Positions 37,071 through 45,022 of a DNA stretch of 64,000 nt are shown in pieces. The notes beneath the pieces were generated by a model. The model searched no databases, had not been told where the DNA came from, and was given only the letters and a program-made list of their open reading frames with translations. Source of the stretch: CBFHWU01 sp965659665 (lineage in GTDB: Bacteria; Bacteroidota; Bacteroidia; Flavobacteriales; Flavobacteriaceae); NCBI GenBank assembly GCA_965659665.1, contig CBFHWU010000017.1, positions 1 through 64,000 on the forward strand, given 5' to 3'. Positions within the stretch are counted from its first letter, which is position 1. The number at the start of each line of letters is the position of its first letter. The translations under genes and the position numbers were made by a program.

Positions 37071-38003
37071 TTAGCGCTGGCTAAGTTGCCATTTTCTACA
37101 GCGTTTTTCATCTTTTTGAAGTTGTTCTTTTAAATCGACGATGGAATTAAATTTTTTTTCATCTCTTAAACGCTTGAGAACTTGTACGTAAATGGTGCTG
37201 TTATATAAGTCTTTGTTCCAATCAAAAAAGTGAATTTCAACAGAAATCAAATCACTTTTCACAGTGGGTTTGGTTCCAATATTCATCATCCCATAAACAT
37301 CAGACATGTCTTTGAGTCCTTTGATCCAGTACACTCCTTTGTTAGGAATTAATTTATCAGAAGTTCCGATTTCGATATTTGCAGTCGGAAATCCAATAGA
37401 TCTACCTAATTGATTACCATGCACAACATTACCCCCTAATTCAAACGAACGACCTAAAAAGCGCTGAACCAAATTTAGATTTCCGTTACTGATAGCTTTT
37501 CTAATTTTGGTAGAACTAATCGAAATTAAATCTATCTCAGCAACAGATATTTCTTCTACTTCAAAATCAAAGATTGTGGCAAAATGGCGTAAATCTTTGA
37601 TATTTGCTTCTCTATTTCGACCAAATCGATGGTCGTATCCAATAATTATTTTTTTGATATCCAATTGATGAACCAAAACCTGTTCGACGTATTCTTCAGC
37701 TGATAATCTTGAAAATTGCTTATCGAAAGGTTGAATAATTAGTGTATCAAGCCCTGCTTTTTCAAGTGCAGAGATACGTTCTTCTATGGTTTGAATGAGT
37801 TGAAGAGGGATTTCAGGTTGTAATACTTTTCTTGGATGAGGATGAAAAGTGAGTATTAATGATTCTGCATGTAGTCGTGTTGCTTCTTCTTTTAATTTTC
37901 GAATAATTTTTTGATGTCCTAAATGAACGCCATCAAAAGTGCCCACTGTAAGGATGGTGGGTTTAGAGTTTTTGTAGTTTTTGATGCCTTCAATAATGTT
38001 CAT
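37071..38003 (-). CDS. ribF: Bifunctional riboflavin kinase/FAD synthetase
   Basis: The 310-aa protein has an N-terminal FMN adenylyltransferase domain (TVGTFDGVHLGHQKII, then SISSTKIRKAISNGN) and a C-terminal riboflavin kinase domain (GNVVHGNQLGRSIGFPTANI). It converts riboflavin to FMN and FAD. Length is normal for the fused bacterial enzyme. It follows pth by 14 bp in the same operon. Confidence 0.96.
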   Translation of the reverse strand: MNIIEGIKNYKNSKPTILTVGTFDGVHLGHQKIIRKLKEEATRLHAESLILTFHPHPRKVLQPEIPLQLIQTIEERISALEKAGLDTLIIQPFDKQFSRLSAEEYVEQVLVHQLDIKKIIIGYDHRFGRNREANIKDLRHFATIFDFEVEEISVAEIDLISISSTKIRKAISNGNLNLVQRFLGRSFELGGNVVHGNQLGRSIGFPTANIEIGTSDKLIPNKGVYWIKGLKDMSDVYGMMNIGTKPTVKSDLISVEIHFFDWNKDLYNSTIYVQVLKRLRDEKKFNSIVDLKEQLQKDEKRCRKWQLSQR

Positions 38004-38017
38004 TTCTGTATCAGAAT

Positions 38018-38635
38018 TTAGGCGGAACCGTTGTAAGCATTCATTGCATTTGAAATTCCTTGAGTAGCAAAACTTAAGGTGGCCTCACATGCACGTTTTA
38101 TGTGGTGTTCAAGGTACGTTAACTCTTCTTTGGACCAAGTGTCAAGAACAAAATGAATTTGATTCCCTTTACCAAAATGATTTCCAATTCCAAATCGTAA
38201 ACGGGGGTAATTGGTCGTATTGAGCTGGGCCTGAATATCTTTAAGTCCATTGTGTCCCCCATCCGAACCTTTTTTTCGCATACGTAACATTCCAAAATTT
38301 AGATGCAAATCGTCGGTGACGACCAATAAATTTTGAATGGGAATACGTTCTTTGAGCATCCAGTAGCGAACAGCCTTTCCACTTCGATTCATAAAAGTGG
38401 AAGGTTTTAGAAGTATAATTTTTTTTCCTTTACTTTGAAATTCAGCGATAGCTCCCAACTTTTTTATATCAAAGGAAGTTTCAAAATTGGCAGCGATTTG
38501 ATCAAGAACTAAAAACCCAACATTATGACGCGTGCCCTTATACTCACTACCTATGTTGCCTAACCCAACGATAAGAAATTTCTTTGAATCGATATTCTCG
38601 ATTTTATATGATTTAGAAAATGTGCAAAAGCTCAT
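38018..38635 (-). CDS. pth: Peptidyl-tRNA hydrolase
   Basis: The ~205-aa protein has the Pth core: FLIVGLGNIGSEYKGTRHNV, KPSTFMNRSGKAV, VTDDLHLNFGMLRMRKKGS and GGHNGLKDI. It frees tRNAs from stalled peptidyl-tRNA. The N-terminus carries ~20 residues before the first beta strand, so a later start is possible; ATG 38635 is the first ATG. Confidence 0.95.
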   Translation of the reverse strand: MSFCTFSKSYKIENIDSKKFLIVGLGNIGSEYKGTRHNVGFLVLDQIAANFETSFDIKKLGAIAEFQSKGKKIILLKPSTFMNRSGKAVRYWMLKERIPIQNLLVVTDDLHLNFGMLRMRKKGSDGGHNGLKDIQAQLNTTNYPRLRFGIGNHFGKGNQIHFVLDTWSKEELTYLEHHIKRACEATLSFATQGISNAMNAYNGSA

Positions 38636-38647
38636 TGAAAGTTTAAA

Positions 38648-38655
38648 CAAAAATA
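38648..38655 (-). promoter_or_regulatory. Possible -7 promoter box for pth-ribF (TATTTTTG)
   Basis: Minus-strand TATTTTTG lies 12 bp before ATG 38635, just past the rplY terminator hairpin. Confidence 0.45.
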
Positions 38656-38689
38656 AAAAAGCACCTTACGATTTGTGAGATGCTTTTTT
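38655..38689 (-). terminator. Hairpin terminator after rplY
   Basis: AAAAAAGCA ... TGCTTTTTT with an inner CTTAC/GTGAG pairing forms a stem flanked by A and T runs, so it could stop transcription in either direction. It lies 17 bp after the rplY stop. Confidence 0.75.
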
Positions 38690-38705
38690 TATGAAATAAA
38701 TATCG

Positions 38706-39323
38706 TTAAGCTTCTGTTGTTTCAGCTTCATTTTCAGCACCCAATTCAGCATCTTCAGCTACTTCTTTAATAGAATTACGAGAAGAACGAACTTGACATA
38801 CTACGGTATTGTCAGGGTGCAAAAATTTGAATTTTTCATCAAATAATTGCGTGATGTAAAGTTTATTCCCCAATTCCAATGTAGAAATATCGGCTTCTAT
38901 GGTATCAGGTAAATTAGCAGGAAGTGCTCGAACACGTAATTTGCGTTTATTTTTACTTAACACACCTCCACTATTAAGTACCCCAGGAGCAGCTCCCTGA
39001 AGAACTACTGGAATATCCATTGAAACTTCTTTTTCATCAAATAATTGATAAAAATCAACATGCAAAATTTTATCAGTAACAGGGTGAAACTGAATGTCTT
39101 GCAAAATACCATTAAATGTTGAGCCATCCTCAAGGGCAATTACCACCGTGTGCGCATTGGGGGTGTATACCAGTTTGGAAAAGGCGATTTCCATTGCTGA
39201 AAAATGTAAAGGGGCTTCTCCTCCGTATAATACGCAAGGAACCTTTCCAGCATTACGTAAGGCTTTGGTTGATGTTTTGCCCACGCTTTCTCTTTTAGAT
39301 CCGTTAATCGTAATTGACTTCAT
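38706..39323 (-). CDS. rplY: 50S ribosomal protein L25 (Ctc-type, long form)
   Basis: The 205-aa protein has the L25 5S-rRNA-binding domain (MKSITINGSKRESVGKTSTK ... VPCVLYGG ... ILHVDFYQLFDE) and the C-terminal TL5/Ctc domain. A short acidic tail rich in E and A ends it. It is followed by its own terminator and preceded by prs on the same strand. Confidence 0.96.
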   Translation of the reverse strand: MKSITINGSKRESVGKTSTKALRNAGKVPCVLYGGEAPLHFSAMEIAFSKLVYTPNAHTVVIALEDGSTFNGILQDIQFHPVTDKILHVDFYQLFDEKEVSMDIPVVLQGAAPGVLNSGGVLSKNKRKLRVRALPANLPDTIEADISTLELGNKLYITQLFDEKFKFLHPDNTVVCQVRSSRNSIKEVAEDAELGAENEAETTEA

Positions 39324-39348
39324 TGTATTTGTGTATATTAATTAAAAG

Positions 39349-40290
39349 TTACATTATAAATTTTGATGAGATTGATTTGTTGTGGTGTACATTGTACATA
39401 ATCTCGGCAAAAAGCTTTGCACAACTCAATATTTTGATTTTTTTAATTTTCTTTTTCAAAGGTATTGAATCTGTGACGATAAGTTCGTTTAATTTTGATT
39501 TTTCGATACGTTCATAAGCCTTCCCCGATAATAGGGGATGGGTACAAATAGCCCGAACACTTAATGCGCCACGATCGATCATCAGATCGGCAGCTCGTGT
39601 AAGGGTCCCTGCGGTGTCGACCATATCATCGACCAAAACAACATTTTTGCCTTTTACATCACCAATAAGCTCCATATGTGAGATAATATTGGCCTTTTTT
39701 CGTTGTTTATAGCAAACGACCACATCGCTTTCTAGATACTTAGAATAGGCATAGGCACGTTTTGAGCCCCCCATGTCTGGAGAGGCAAGAGTTAGTTTTT
39801 CGATATTTAAAGATTTGAGGTATGGCAAAAAAAGCGAAGAAGCGAAGAGATGATCTACAGGTTTTTCAAAAAAACCTTGAATTTGATCAGCATGCAAATC
39901 CATAGTGATAATTCGAGTGGCTCCAGCAGATTCTAAAAGTTTAGCTACCAATTTTGCTCCGATAGGAACACGAGGTTTGTCTTTGCGATCTTGTCGAGCC
40001 CATCCAAAGTAGGGCATTACTGCAGTAATATGACGTGCAGACGCCCGTTTGGCTGCATCCAGCATCAACAACATTTCCATTAAATTTTCAGAAGAAGGAT
40101 TGGTTGAACCGATAATAAAAATTCGAGCACCCCGAATAGATTCTTCGAAAGAAGGTTGAAACTCACCATCATCATATCGAGAAAAAATAATCTTACCAAC
40201 GGGTGCACCGAATTTTTCGGCAATTTTTCCTGCTAATACAGCACTTTGGGTACAAGCAAAGATTTTCGCTTCTATTTTTACTTTAGTCAT
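39349..40290 (-). CDS. prs: Ribose-phosphate pyrophosphokinase
   Basis: The 313-aa enzyme shows the PRPP synthetase signatures FSRYDDGEFQPSFEESIRG, MPYFGWARQDRKDKPRVPIG, MDLHADQIQGFF and the PRPP-binding NVVLVDDMVDTAGTL. It makes PRPP for nucleotide, histidine and NAD synthesis. A TAAATTTG box lies upstream, facing away from the tRNA-Leu promoter. Confidence 0.97.
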   Translation of the reverse strand: MTKVKIEAKIFACTQSAVLAGKIAEKFGAPVGKIIFSRYDDGEFQPSFEESIRGARIFIIGSTNPSSENLMEMLLMLDAAKRASARHITAVMPYFGWARQDRKDKPRVPIGAKLVAKLLESAGATRIITMDLHADQIQGFFEKPVDHLFASSLFLPYLKSLNIEKLTLASPDMGGSKRAYAYSKYLESDVVVCYKQRKKANIISHMELIGDVKGKNVVLVDDMVDTAGTLTRAADLMIDRGALSVRAICTHPLLSGKAYERIEKSKLNELIVTDSIPLKKKIKKIKILSCAKLFAEIMYNVHHNKSISSKFIM

Positions 40291-40311
40291 TTAATTTTTC
40301 TTGGGGGGTTG

Positions 40312-40319
40312 CAAATTTA
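40312..40319 (-). promoter_or_regulatory. Possible -7 promoter box for prs (TAAATTTG)
   Basis: Minus-strand TAAATTTGCA fits TAnnTTTG, 21 bp before the prs ATG. The same 10 bases occur before the divergent tRNA. Confidence 0.55.
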
Positions 40320-40383
40320 TGAATTTATTTGACCTTATGGGTGAAATCCGTTGACTTTTTCATAAATAACCTAAAATATTTTA

Positions 40384-40391
40384 TAAATTTG
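40384..40391 (+). promoter_or_regulatory. -7 promoter box for tRNA-Leu (TAAATTTG)
   Basis: TAAATTTG lies 11 bp before the tRNA 5' end. TTGAC at 40351 is further away than the usual -33 distance, so only the -7 box is claimed. Confidence 0.55.
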
Positions 40392-40402
40392 CATCCCCAT
40401 TA

Positions 40403-40484
40403 GCCTTGGTGGCGGAATTGGTAGACGCGCTGGATTCAAAATCCAGTTCTTTCGAGAGTGTGGGTTCGATTCCCACCCGAGGTA
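40403..40484 (+). tRNA. tRNA-Leu (anticodon CAA)
   Basis: The sequence folds as a class II tRNA with a long variable arm. The acceptor GCCTTGG pairs with CCGAGGT (with G-U pairs), and the anticodon arm is CTGGA-TTCAAAA-TCCAG with CAA at the anticodon. The T arm is GTGGG-TTCGATT-CCCAC. The 3' CCA is not encoded. A terminator hairpin follows at once. The catabolic island begins within about 350 bp. Confidence 0.96.
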
Positions 40485-40485
40485 C

Positions 40486-40517
40486 AAAAGCTCGCATTTG
40501 CGAGCTTTTTTGTTTTT
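40486..40517 (+). terminator. Rho-independent terminator after tRNA-Leu
   Basis: Perfect 10-bp stem AAAAGCTCGC / GCGAGCTTTT with loop ATTT and a T-rich tail. Confidence 0.9.
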
Positions 40518-40527
40518 AAGCTGTTAT

Positions 40528-40812
40528 TTATCCATTTATCGCAACTACTTGCTCCACTTTGCCGGGTAGCATTTCGCGCATCATGGTTTTAATCCCATTT
40601 TTAAGGGTAAATGTAGATGAAGGACAACCGTTACAGGCACCTTGCAGTACCACATGCATCGCCTTTTCGGTTTCATCAAAAGATTGAAACACAATATTTC
40701 CGCCGTCAGAAGCTACGGCAGGTTTGATATACTCATCCAAGATGCGAACAATTTCCTGTTCTGTATCCGTGTAATTTGGTTGTGCTTGTTCTGGCGTTTC
40801 ATTGGCGGGCAC
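40528..40812 (-). CDS. NifU C-terminal domain protein, apparently truncated at its 5' end
   Basis: The 94-aa frame carries a complete NifU-like Fe-S carrier domain with ILDEYIKPAVASDGGNIVF and the CxxC motif GACNGCPSS. In Flavobacteriia this domain normally ends a ~300-aa protein whose N-terminal domain is absent here. The GTG at 40812 lies in the usual linker, and upstream the frame reads only a few codons (KKNICPAF) before a stop. I read this as a 5' truncation at the island edge. A short functional protein from GTG cannot be excluded. Confidence 0.7.
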   Translation of the reverse strand: MPANETPEQAQPNYTDTEQEIVRILDEYIKPAVASDGGNIVFQSFDETEKAMHVVLQGACNGCPSSTFTLKNGIKTMMREMLPGKVEQVVAING

Positions 40813-40839
40813 AAATGCAGGGCAGATGTTTTTTTTCGG

Positions 40840-41007
40840 TTAAAACAAGGTGAATTCATTGCTTTTGCCGATGGCAAGGATAAAAAATTACAGCCAAAAC
40901 TACAGTGTATCCAAAAAGAAAAGCCAAAGAATAAAGCAAGATACTCGGAAGAAGACCTACGATTGAATTTTGAAAGAATCCATAGGGAGGCGAAATCTAT
41001 ATGCTAG
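40840..41007 (+). pseudogene. 3' fragment of an unidentified gene at the island edge
   Basis: On the plus strand ~55 codons read LKQGEFIAFADGKDKKLQPK, then a lysine-rich stretch and ARYSEEDLRLNFERIHREAK before a TAG. The composition looks like a genuine charged C-terminus, but no start precedes it: further 5' the frame only runs antisense through nifU. I do not recognise the family. It probably marks the same junction that cut nifU. Confidence 0.4.
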
Positions 41008-41024
41008 CTCAATAATACAAGGTA

Positions 41025-42398
41025 TTATGGGTTTTCAGTTGTGTCCAGAATATTGGTCTCAAGATATTCTGAAATTTTAATGTTTATATAATCTTCTAAA
41101 TCACTTTTGTTAAAATAGAACTCCTTATTTCGTTCCATGAACTTTTTCAATTTTTTGTTCTTTTTCCATAACAACACCCTTCCGTTAAGAACATTTGCGC
41201 CAGAATAAACAAGCATATGTCCCAAAAATAAATCTCTTTCTAAAGGTTGTACTTGGAGGGAGAATTGTGAAAAAGATTTATTCTTTTCACTAAATTCAGA
41301 AATTAAATAATTCTCTGTTCTGCTAATTCTACCAATACCCCTAAAATTGGTGTTGTTGACTTTAAATCTTAGTTCTCCAAGTTCATTTAAAACTTCAAAG
41401 GATATCGGTATTAAATAATTATTCTTATCAAGATAGAAGCCTAAATAATCACCTATTAGAAAGTTGACTATTTCAAGTCTATTAAGTGAAACTGATAAAT
41501 CAGAATCTTTGTGAGGTAAAATTCCATCTACCTCCATACGTTGAGAATATAGGTAATGATGAAATATTGGGTTTATTTCCTTACTACGAACCCTCTCGTT
41601 TTGCTCGTCAGCATCATTTACCTGTTCAAAAATCAATTTTCCGATTACAGGATTATTGCTTCTATCAAAACCACAATAAGCTCCTAATAATACAGGCTTT
41701 GTTTGCATATTGTTTCCGTAGAATATATTGACAAAGCATTCCTTGTTCAGGCTGGAATTTTCCTTGCTAAAGTAAAACGATAAGGCGCTTTCGCCCGTAG
41801 GAACACATTTGCCAAAGTAGGTGTAAAATGTGGGCTCATAGTTTTTTTCCCAATACATAATTTCCCATGAAGCCGTTTTCATTTTATAAATGGTGAACTT
41901 AGATTTTATATAGTATTGCCTGTCTTCCACATAATATCCAACGTAGTAAAGCGCATCAACATCATTGGATGCCTCATCAAAATTACTACCCTCTTCTTTC
42001 CGAATATCCGCACTTATAAAGGGAGAATTGTTTAGATATTGACTATAGTTATCATAACCAGCGGTAAGAATTAAAAGTGACAAGTAGTCCCTTCTTAACT
42101 TTATATACTTACTATTACCTCTTTCAACCTCCCTGACTTTATTATATAAATACTTTCCGTTTATCCATTGTCCTGTAATTTCGGTTATAAAACCTTTCAG
42201 GCTTGGGCGCTCTTCATCATAACTTCCAAACCCATACAATTGGAATACGGTAAGCGTCTTTGTTTCTATGGAATAGTGTTTGGTAAAAGTGGTTAAAAGC
42301 TCCTTATGAAGACTTAGCATAAAGCCGTTTGAAACTTGAATTCCTCTAATATTCATGTGTTGAAATTTATTAACCCCAGCAAAATAAGATAATTCCAT
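41025..42398 (-). CDS. Unrecognised 457-aa protein with a duplicated beta-rich domain; candidate divergent regulator
   Basis: I do not recognise this protein. Residues ~15-125 are helical, ending in LRRDYLSLLILTAGYDNYSQ, like the N-terminal helical modules of some Bacteroidota signalling proteins. Two copies of a beta-rich unit follow. Copy one runs from YYVGYYVEDRQYYIKSKFTI to LLGAYCGFDRSNNPVIGKLI; copy two from FLIGDYLGFYLDKNNYLIPI to LGHMLVYSGANVLNGRVLLW. No signal peptide, membrane helix or classical HTH is seen. It is divergent from the TonB receptor and its start codon lies inside a composite inverted repeat, so autoregulation of the island is a reasonable guess. Confidence 0.75.
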   Translation of the reverse strand: MELSYFAGVNKFQHMNIRGIQVSNGFMLSLHKELLTTFTKHYSIETKTLTVFQLYGFGSYDEERPSLKGFITEITGQWINGKYLYNKVREVERGNSKYIKLRRDYLSLLILTAGYDNYSQYLNNSPFISADIRKEEGSNFDEASNDVDALYYVGYYVEDRQYYIKSKFTIYKMKTASWEIMYWEKNYEPTFYTYFGKCVPTGESALSFYFSKENSSLNKECFVNIFYGNNMQTKPVLLGAYCGFDRSNNPVIGKLIFEQVNDADEQNERVRSKEINPIFHHYLYSQRMEVDGILPHKDSDLSVSLNRLEIVNFLIGDYLGFYLDKNNYLIPISFEVLNELGELRFKVNNTNFRGIGRISRTENYLISEFSEKNKSFSQFSLQVQPLERDLFLGHMLVYSGANVLNGRVLLWKKNKKLKKFMERNKEFYFNKSDLEDYINIKISEYLETNILDTTENP

Positions 42399-42450
42399 TT
42401 AAATTCCTATTTTTAATAATTAATATCAAAATAATAGGAATGATGGAATT
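42391..42450. promoter_or_regulatory. Composite inverted repeat in the divergent promoter region
   Basis: AATTCCAT (42391) and ATTCCTATT (42403) are mirrored by AATAGGAAT (42433) and ATGGAATT (42443). The inner arms are perfect 9-mers 21 bp apart and the outer arms perfect 8-mers. The left outer arm covers the ATG of the 457-aa gene. This looks like an operator for a dimer or tetramer. Confidence 0.55.
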
Positions 42451-42500
42451 AATAACGCGATGTTTATAGATTAGTCCAACTAACACAAAAATATTTGAAA

Positions 42501-44903
42501 ATGAAGTATTTACTACTCTGCATCATGTTCGTTATATCTCTATCGATTTTTGGACAATCAAAAAAAGACGTGGGAGGAAGAATTATAGACAATACTGGCA
42601 ATCCTCTTCCAGGAGCTAATGTTATTGAAAAAGACAATCCAACCAATGGCGTGATTACTGATTTTAATGGAGAATTTATTATTTCCGTGAATGAAGAATC
42701 TAAAGAACTAACAGTTTCCTTTTTAGGATTCGAAACTAAGACAGTACAAATTCTCGGTGATTATCTAACGGTTACTTTAAGTGAAGAAGCTAACCAATTA
42801 GACGGTGTAACCATAAAAGGATTTTCATCGGTTGCCAGTAGGGCACGTAACAGAGCACAGGCCATACAAACACTTCCAGAAACAACAGTTGCCGTAAACG
42901 CTGCTACAATAGAATCTAGTGGTATTGACAACATTCAATCGTTTACATCTCAAATATCGAATGTAACTTTTACTGAAGCGCAACAACCCGGTGTTAATTT
43001 CCTAACCGTTCGAGGAATTTCACAAATTAGAAATGCTGAATCACCTGTTGCCGTAGTTATTGATGGAATGACCTTGCCGGATGCAAGTGCTATGAACATG
43101 ACATTATATGATATTGAATTATTAGAGTTTGTAAAGGGCCCTCAAGGAACACTTTATGGCAAAAATGCCATTGCAGGTGCAGTAAATATTACTACAAAAG
43201 ACCCTACAAATACCAATAAAACCAAAGTAATGCTTTCAGCAGGTAATGGAGGATTGTTTGGCGCTGGACTATCGTCTTCAGGAGCTTTAGTAAAAAGTAA
43301 ATTCTATTATAGTGTTACAGGTAGATACAACACCTTTGACGGTTTGATTAACAATACATTTTTAAATGAGAAAGTTGATTTTTCCAAAGAATATAACGTA
43401 AGGGCAAAATTAAAATACAGATTCAGCCCAAGGTGGTCTGCTGTTTTCGTTCAGGATAATTTTAAAGTTGATGCTGGTGGAAATTACTACGTAACCAAAA
43501 CTGATATTTTCGACGCAACGATTCCTGTACTTGCAGACGATGATTATTCAAGTGAGCCATTCGGTGATGTGCAAGGAGATTCTGAACTATCAAACTCATT
43601 GAGTAGTTTCAAAATTGAAGGTTCATTGAACAAAGCAAAGATTCAATCAGTTACCTCGTATAATGTCACAAAAAGATACTATATAGGTGAAAATGACTAT
43701 TCGCAATATGCTTTTAGTAAAGTATCACAGCAATCTGATTCGGATACTTTCAGTCAAGAAATAAGATTAACATCCAATGCTAGTGAAGATTCTAAGCTGA
43801 ATTACACTTTTGGAACGCTATACCAAAACAGTAAACGTTATTTAAACACTTCAACCTTTCTGAATAGAACATTTTATGAAGGTGGTTTTGTGGATGCATC
43901 TGCTGAAAATGCAAATTATAGCACAGACCCATTGATAGGAAACGATGACGACAATACCATACAAACATTGGCAGGGTTTGGGTTTTTAGACTTCAAATTA
44001 TCACCAAAATTCACTTTATCCGCAGGAGTTCGTGTAGATTATGATAAGCTAAAAAATGAATCGCGTATATCCAATACGTCTCAAGAAAACGACATCACCG
44101 TTTGGCAACCAAAATTTTCGATGGCCTATGAAATATCAAAAGATGTTTTGGCATATGCCAACTATGGCCGAGGATATAGAAGCGGAGGGTTTAATTCTGA
44201 CGCTACGGTCAAGTTTGAAAAAACGTATGAACCTGAGTTTACAAACAACTATGAGATAGGATTAAAAACAAGTTTCTTAAATAACAGAATCATTTTTAAC
44301 AATGCATTCTACTATATCGATTTTGAAAATCAACAGCAATACACGTTCATTCCGGTAACTCCGTCCGTTCTTGGAATTTATAATTTTGAAGAATCGAAAA
44401 TTTCAGGTTTTGAATCAGAAATAAAATTTAAAGCAACAAACAACCTTGACTTCTTTGCAAGTATTGGGTTTAATGATGGTGAGATTAAAAAAGGAAATTA
44501 TAACAGATTAACCAATGCCGCTGCTTTTGATTATGATACGCATGAAGATGTAGATGTACGTGGTAACACCTCCCCTTTTACTATAAAAAGTACTTTGCAA
44601 ATTGGAGCAAATGCAAATTTTGATTTAGGAGAGAATTCCAAAATAGGCTTTCATCTAAATGTTGACAACAGAGGCACTCAATATTGGGACCCCTTAGAAG
44701 AATATAAGCAAGACCCTTATACGTTAGTAAATGCCAGGGTCAATTTAAAACTGAATAAAGTGGGGCTTACTTTATGGGCAAATAATATTTTTGATACTGA
44801 CTACAATACAGAGTTTTTCCCAACAGCAGAATTTGGCTTCAACAATTTGAGATTTCCAAATACACCTACCACTATCGGGGTTGACCTATCCTATAGGTTC
44901 TAA
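42501..44903 (+). CDS. TonB-dependent receptor of the catabolic island (no SusD partner)
   Basis: The 800-aa protein has a signal peptide (to about IFGQ), a carboxypeptidase-D regulatory-like domain (GGRIIDNTGNPLPGANVIEK), a plug with VTIKGF...RNRAQAIQTLPETTVAV and FVKGPQGTLYGKNAIAGAVN, and a barrel ending GVDLSYRF. It resembles classical siderophore/small-molecule receptors more than SusC, and no susD follows. The downstream proline/hydantoin-type genes suggest it imports their substrate. ATG 42501 is preferred to TTG 42495. Confidence 0.93.
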   Translation: MKYLLLCIMFVISLSIFGQSKKDVGGRIIDNTGNPLPGANVIEKDNPTNGVITDFNGEFIISVNEESKELTVSFLGFETKTVQILGDYLTVTLSEEANQLDGVTIKGFSSVASRARNRAQAIQTLPETTVAVNAATIESSGIDNIQSFTSQISNVTFTEAQQPGVNFLTVRGISQIRNAESPVAVVIDGMTLPDASAMNMTLYDIELLEFVKGPQGTLYGKNAIAGAVNITTKDPTNTNKTKVMLSAGNGGLFGAGLSSSGALVKSKFYYSVTGRYNTFDGLINNTFLNEKVDFSKEYNVRAKLKYRFSPRWSAVFVQDNFKVDAGGNYYVTKTDIFDATIPVLADDDYSSEPFGDVQGDSELSNSLSSFKIEGSLNKAKIQSVTSYNVTKRYYIGENDYSQYAFSKVSQQSDSDTFSQEIRLTSNASEDSKLNYTFGTLYQNSKRYLNTSTFLNRTFYEGGFVDASAENANYSTDPLIGNDDDNTIQTLAGFGFLDFKLSPKFTLSAGVRVDYDKLKNESRISNTSQENDITVWQPKFSMAYEISKDVLAYANYGRGYRSGGFNSDATVKFEKTYEPEFTNNYEIGLKTSFLNNRIIFNNAFYYIDFENQQQYTFIPVTPSVLGIYNFEESKISGFESEIKFKATNNLDFFASIGFNDGEIKKGNYNRLTNAAAFDYDTHEDVDVRGNTSPFTIKSTLQIGANANFDLGENSKIGFHLNVDNRGTQYWDPLEEYKQDPYTLVNARVNLKLNKVGLTLWANNIFDTDYNTEFFPTAEFGFNNLRFPNTPTTIGVDLSYRF

Positions 44904-44934
44904 ATTTTTATTGAAATAGTTAAACAATTAATCT

Positions 44935-44968
44935 CTTCTTCCCATCTGGTTTTAGATGGGGAGAGGAA
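44935..44968 (+). other. Intergenic hairpin between the receptor and P5C dehydrogenase genes
   Basis: CCCATCT / AGATGGG with extended imperfect pairing (CTTCTT / GAGGAAG) forms a strong stem-loop, but no T-run follows. It could attenuate transcription or protect mRNA ends so that the receptor and enzymes are made at different levels. Confidence 0.5.
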
Positions 44969-45022
44969 GCTAATTGCTCTTTATTAGGCATAAACAAAAA
45001 ATAGTACTAGACATCAGATATA

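Noticed and set aside
40642..40839. First part of a 121-codon plus-strand frame over nifU
   Set aside because: This part is simply antisense to the nifU domain; only the portion beyond 40840 looks like coding remnant.
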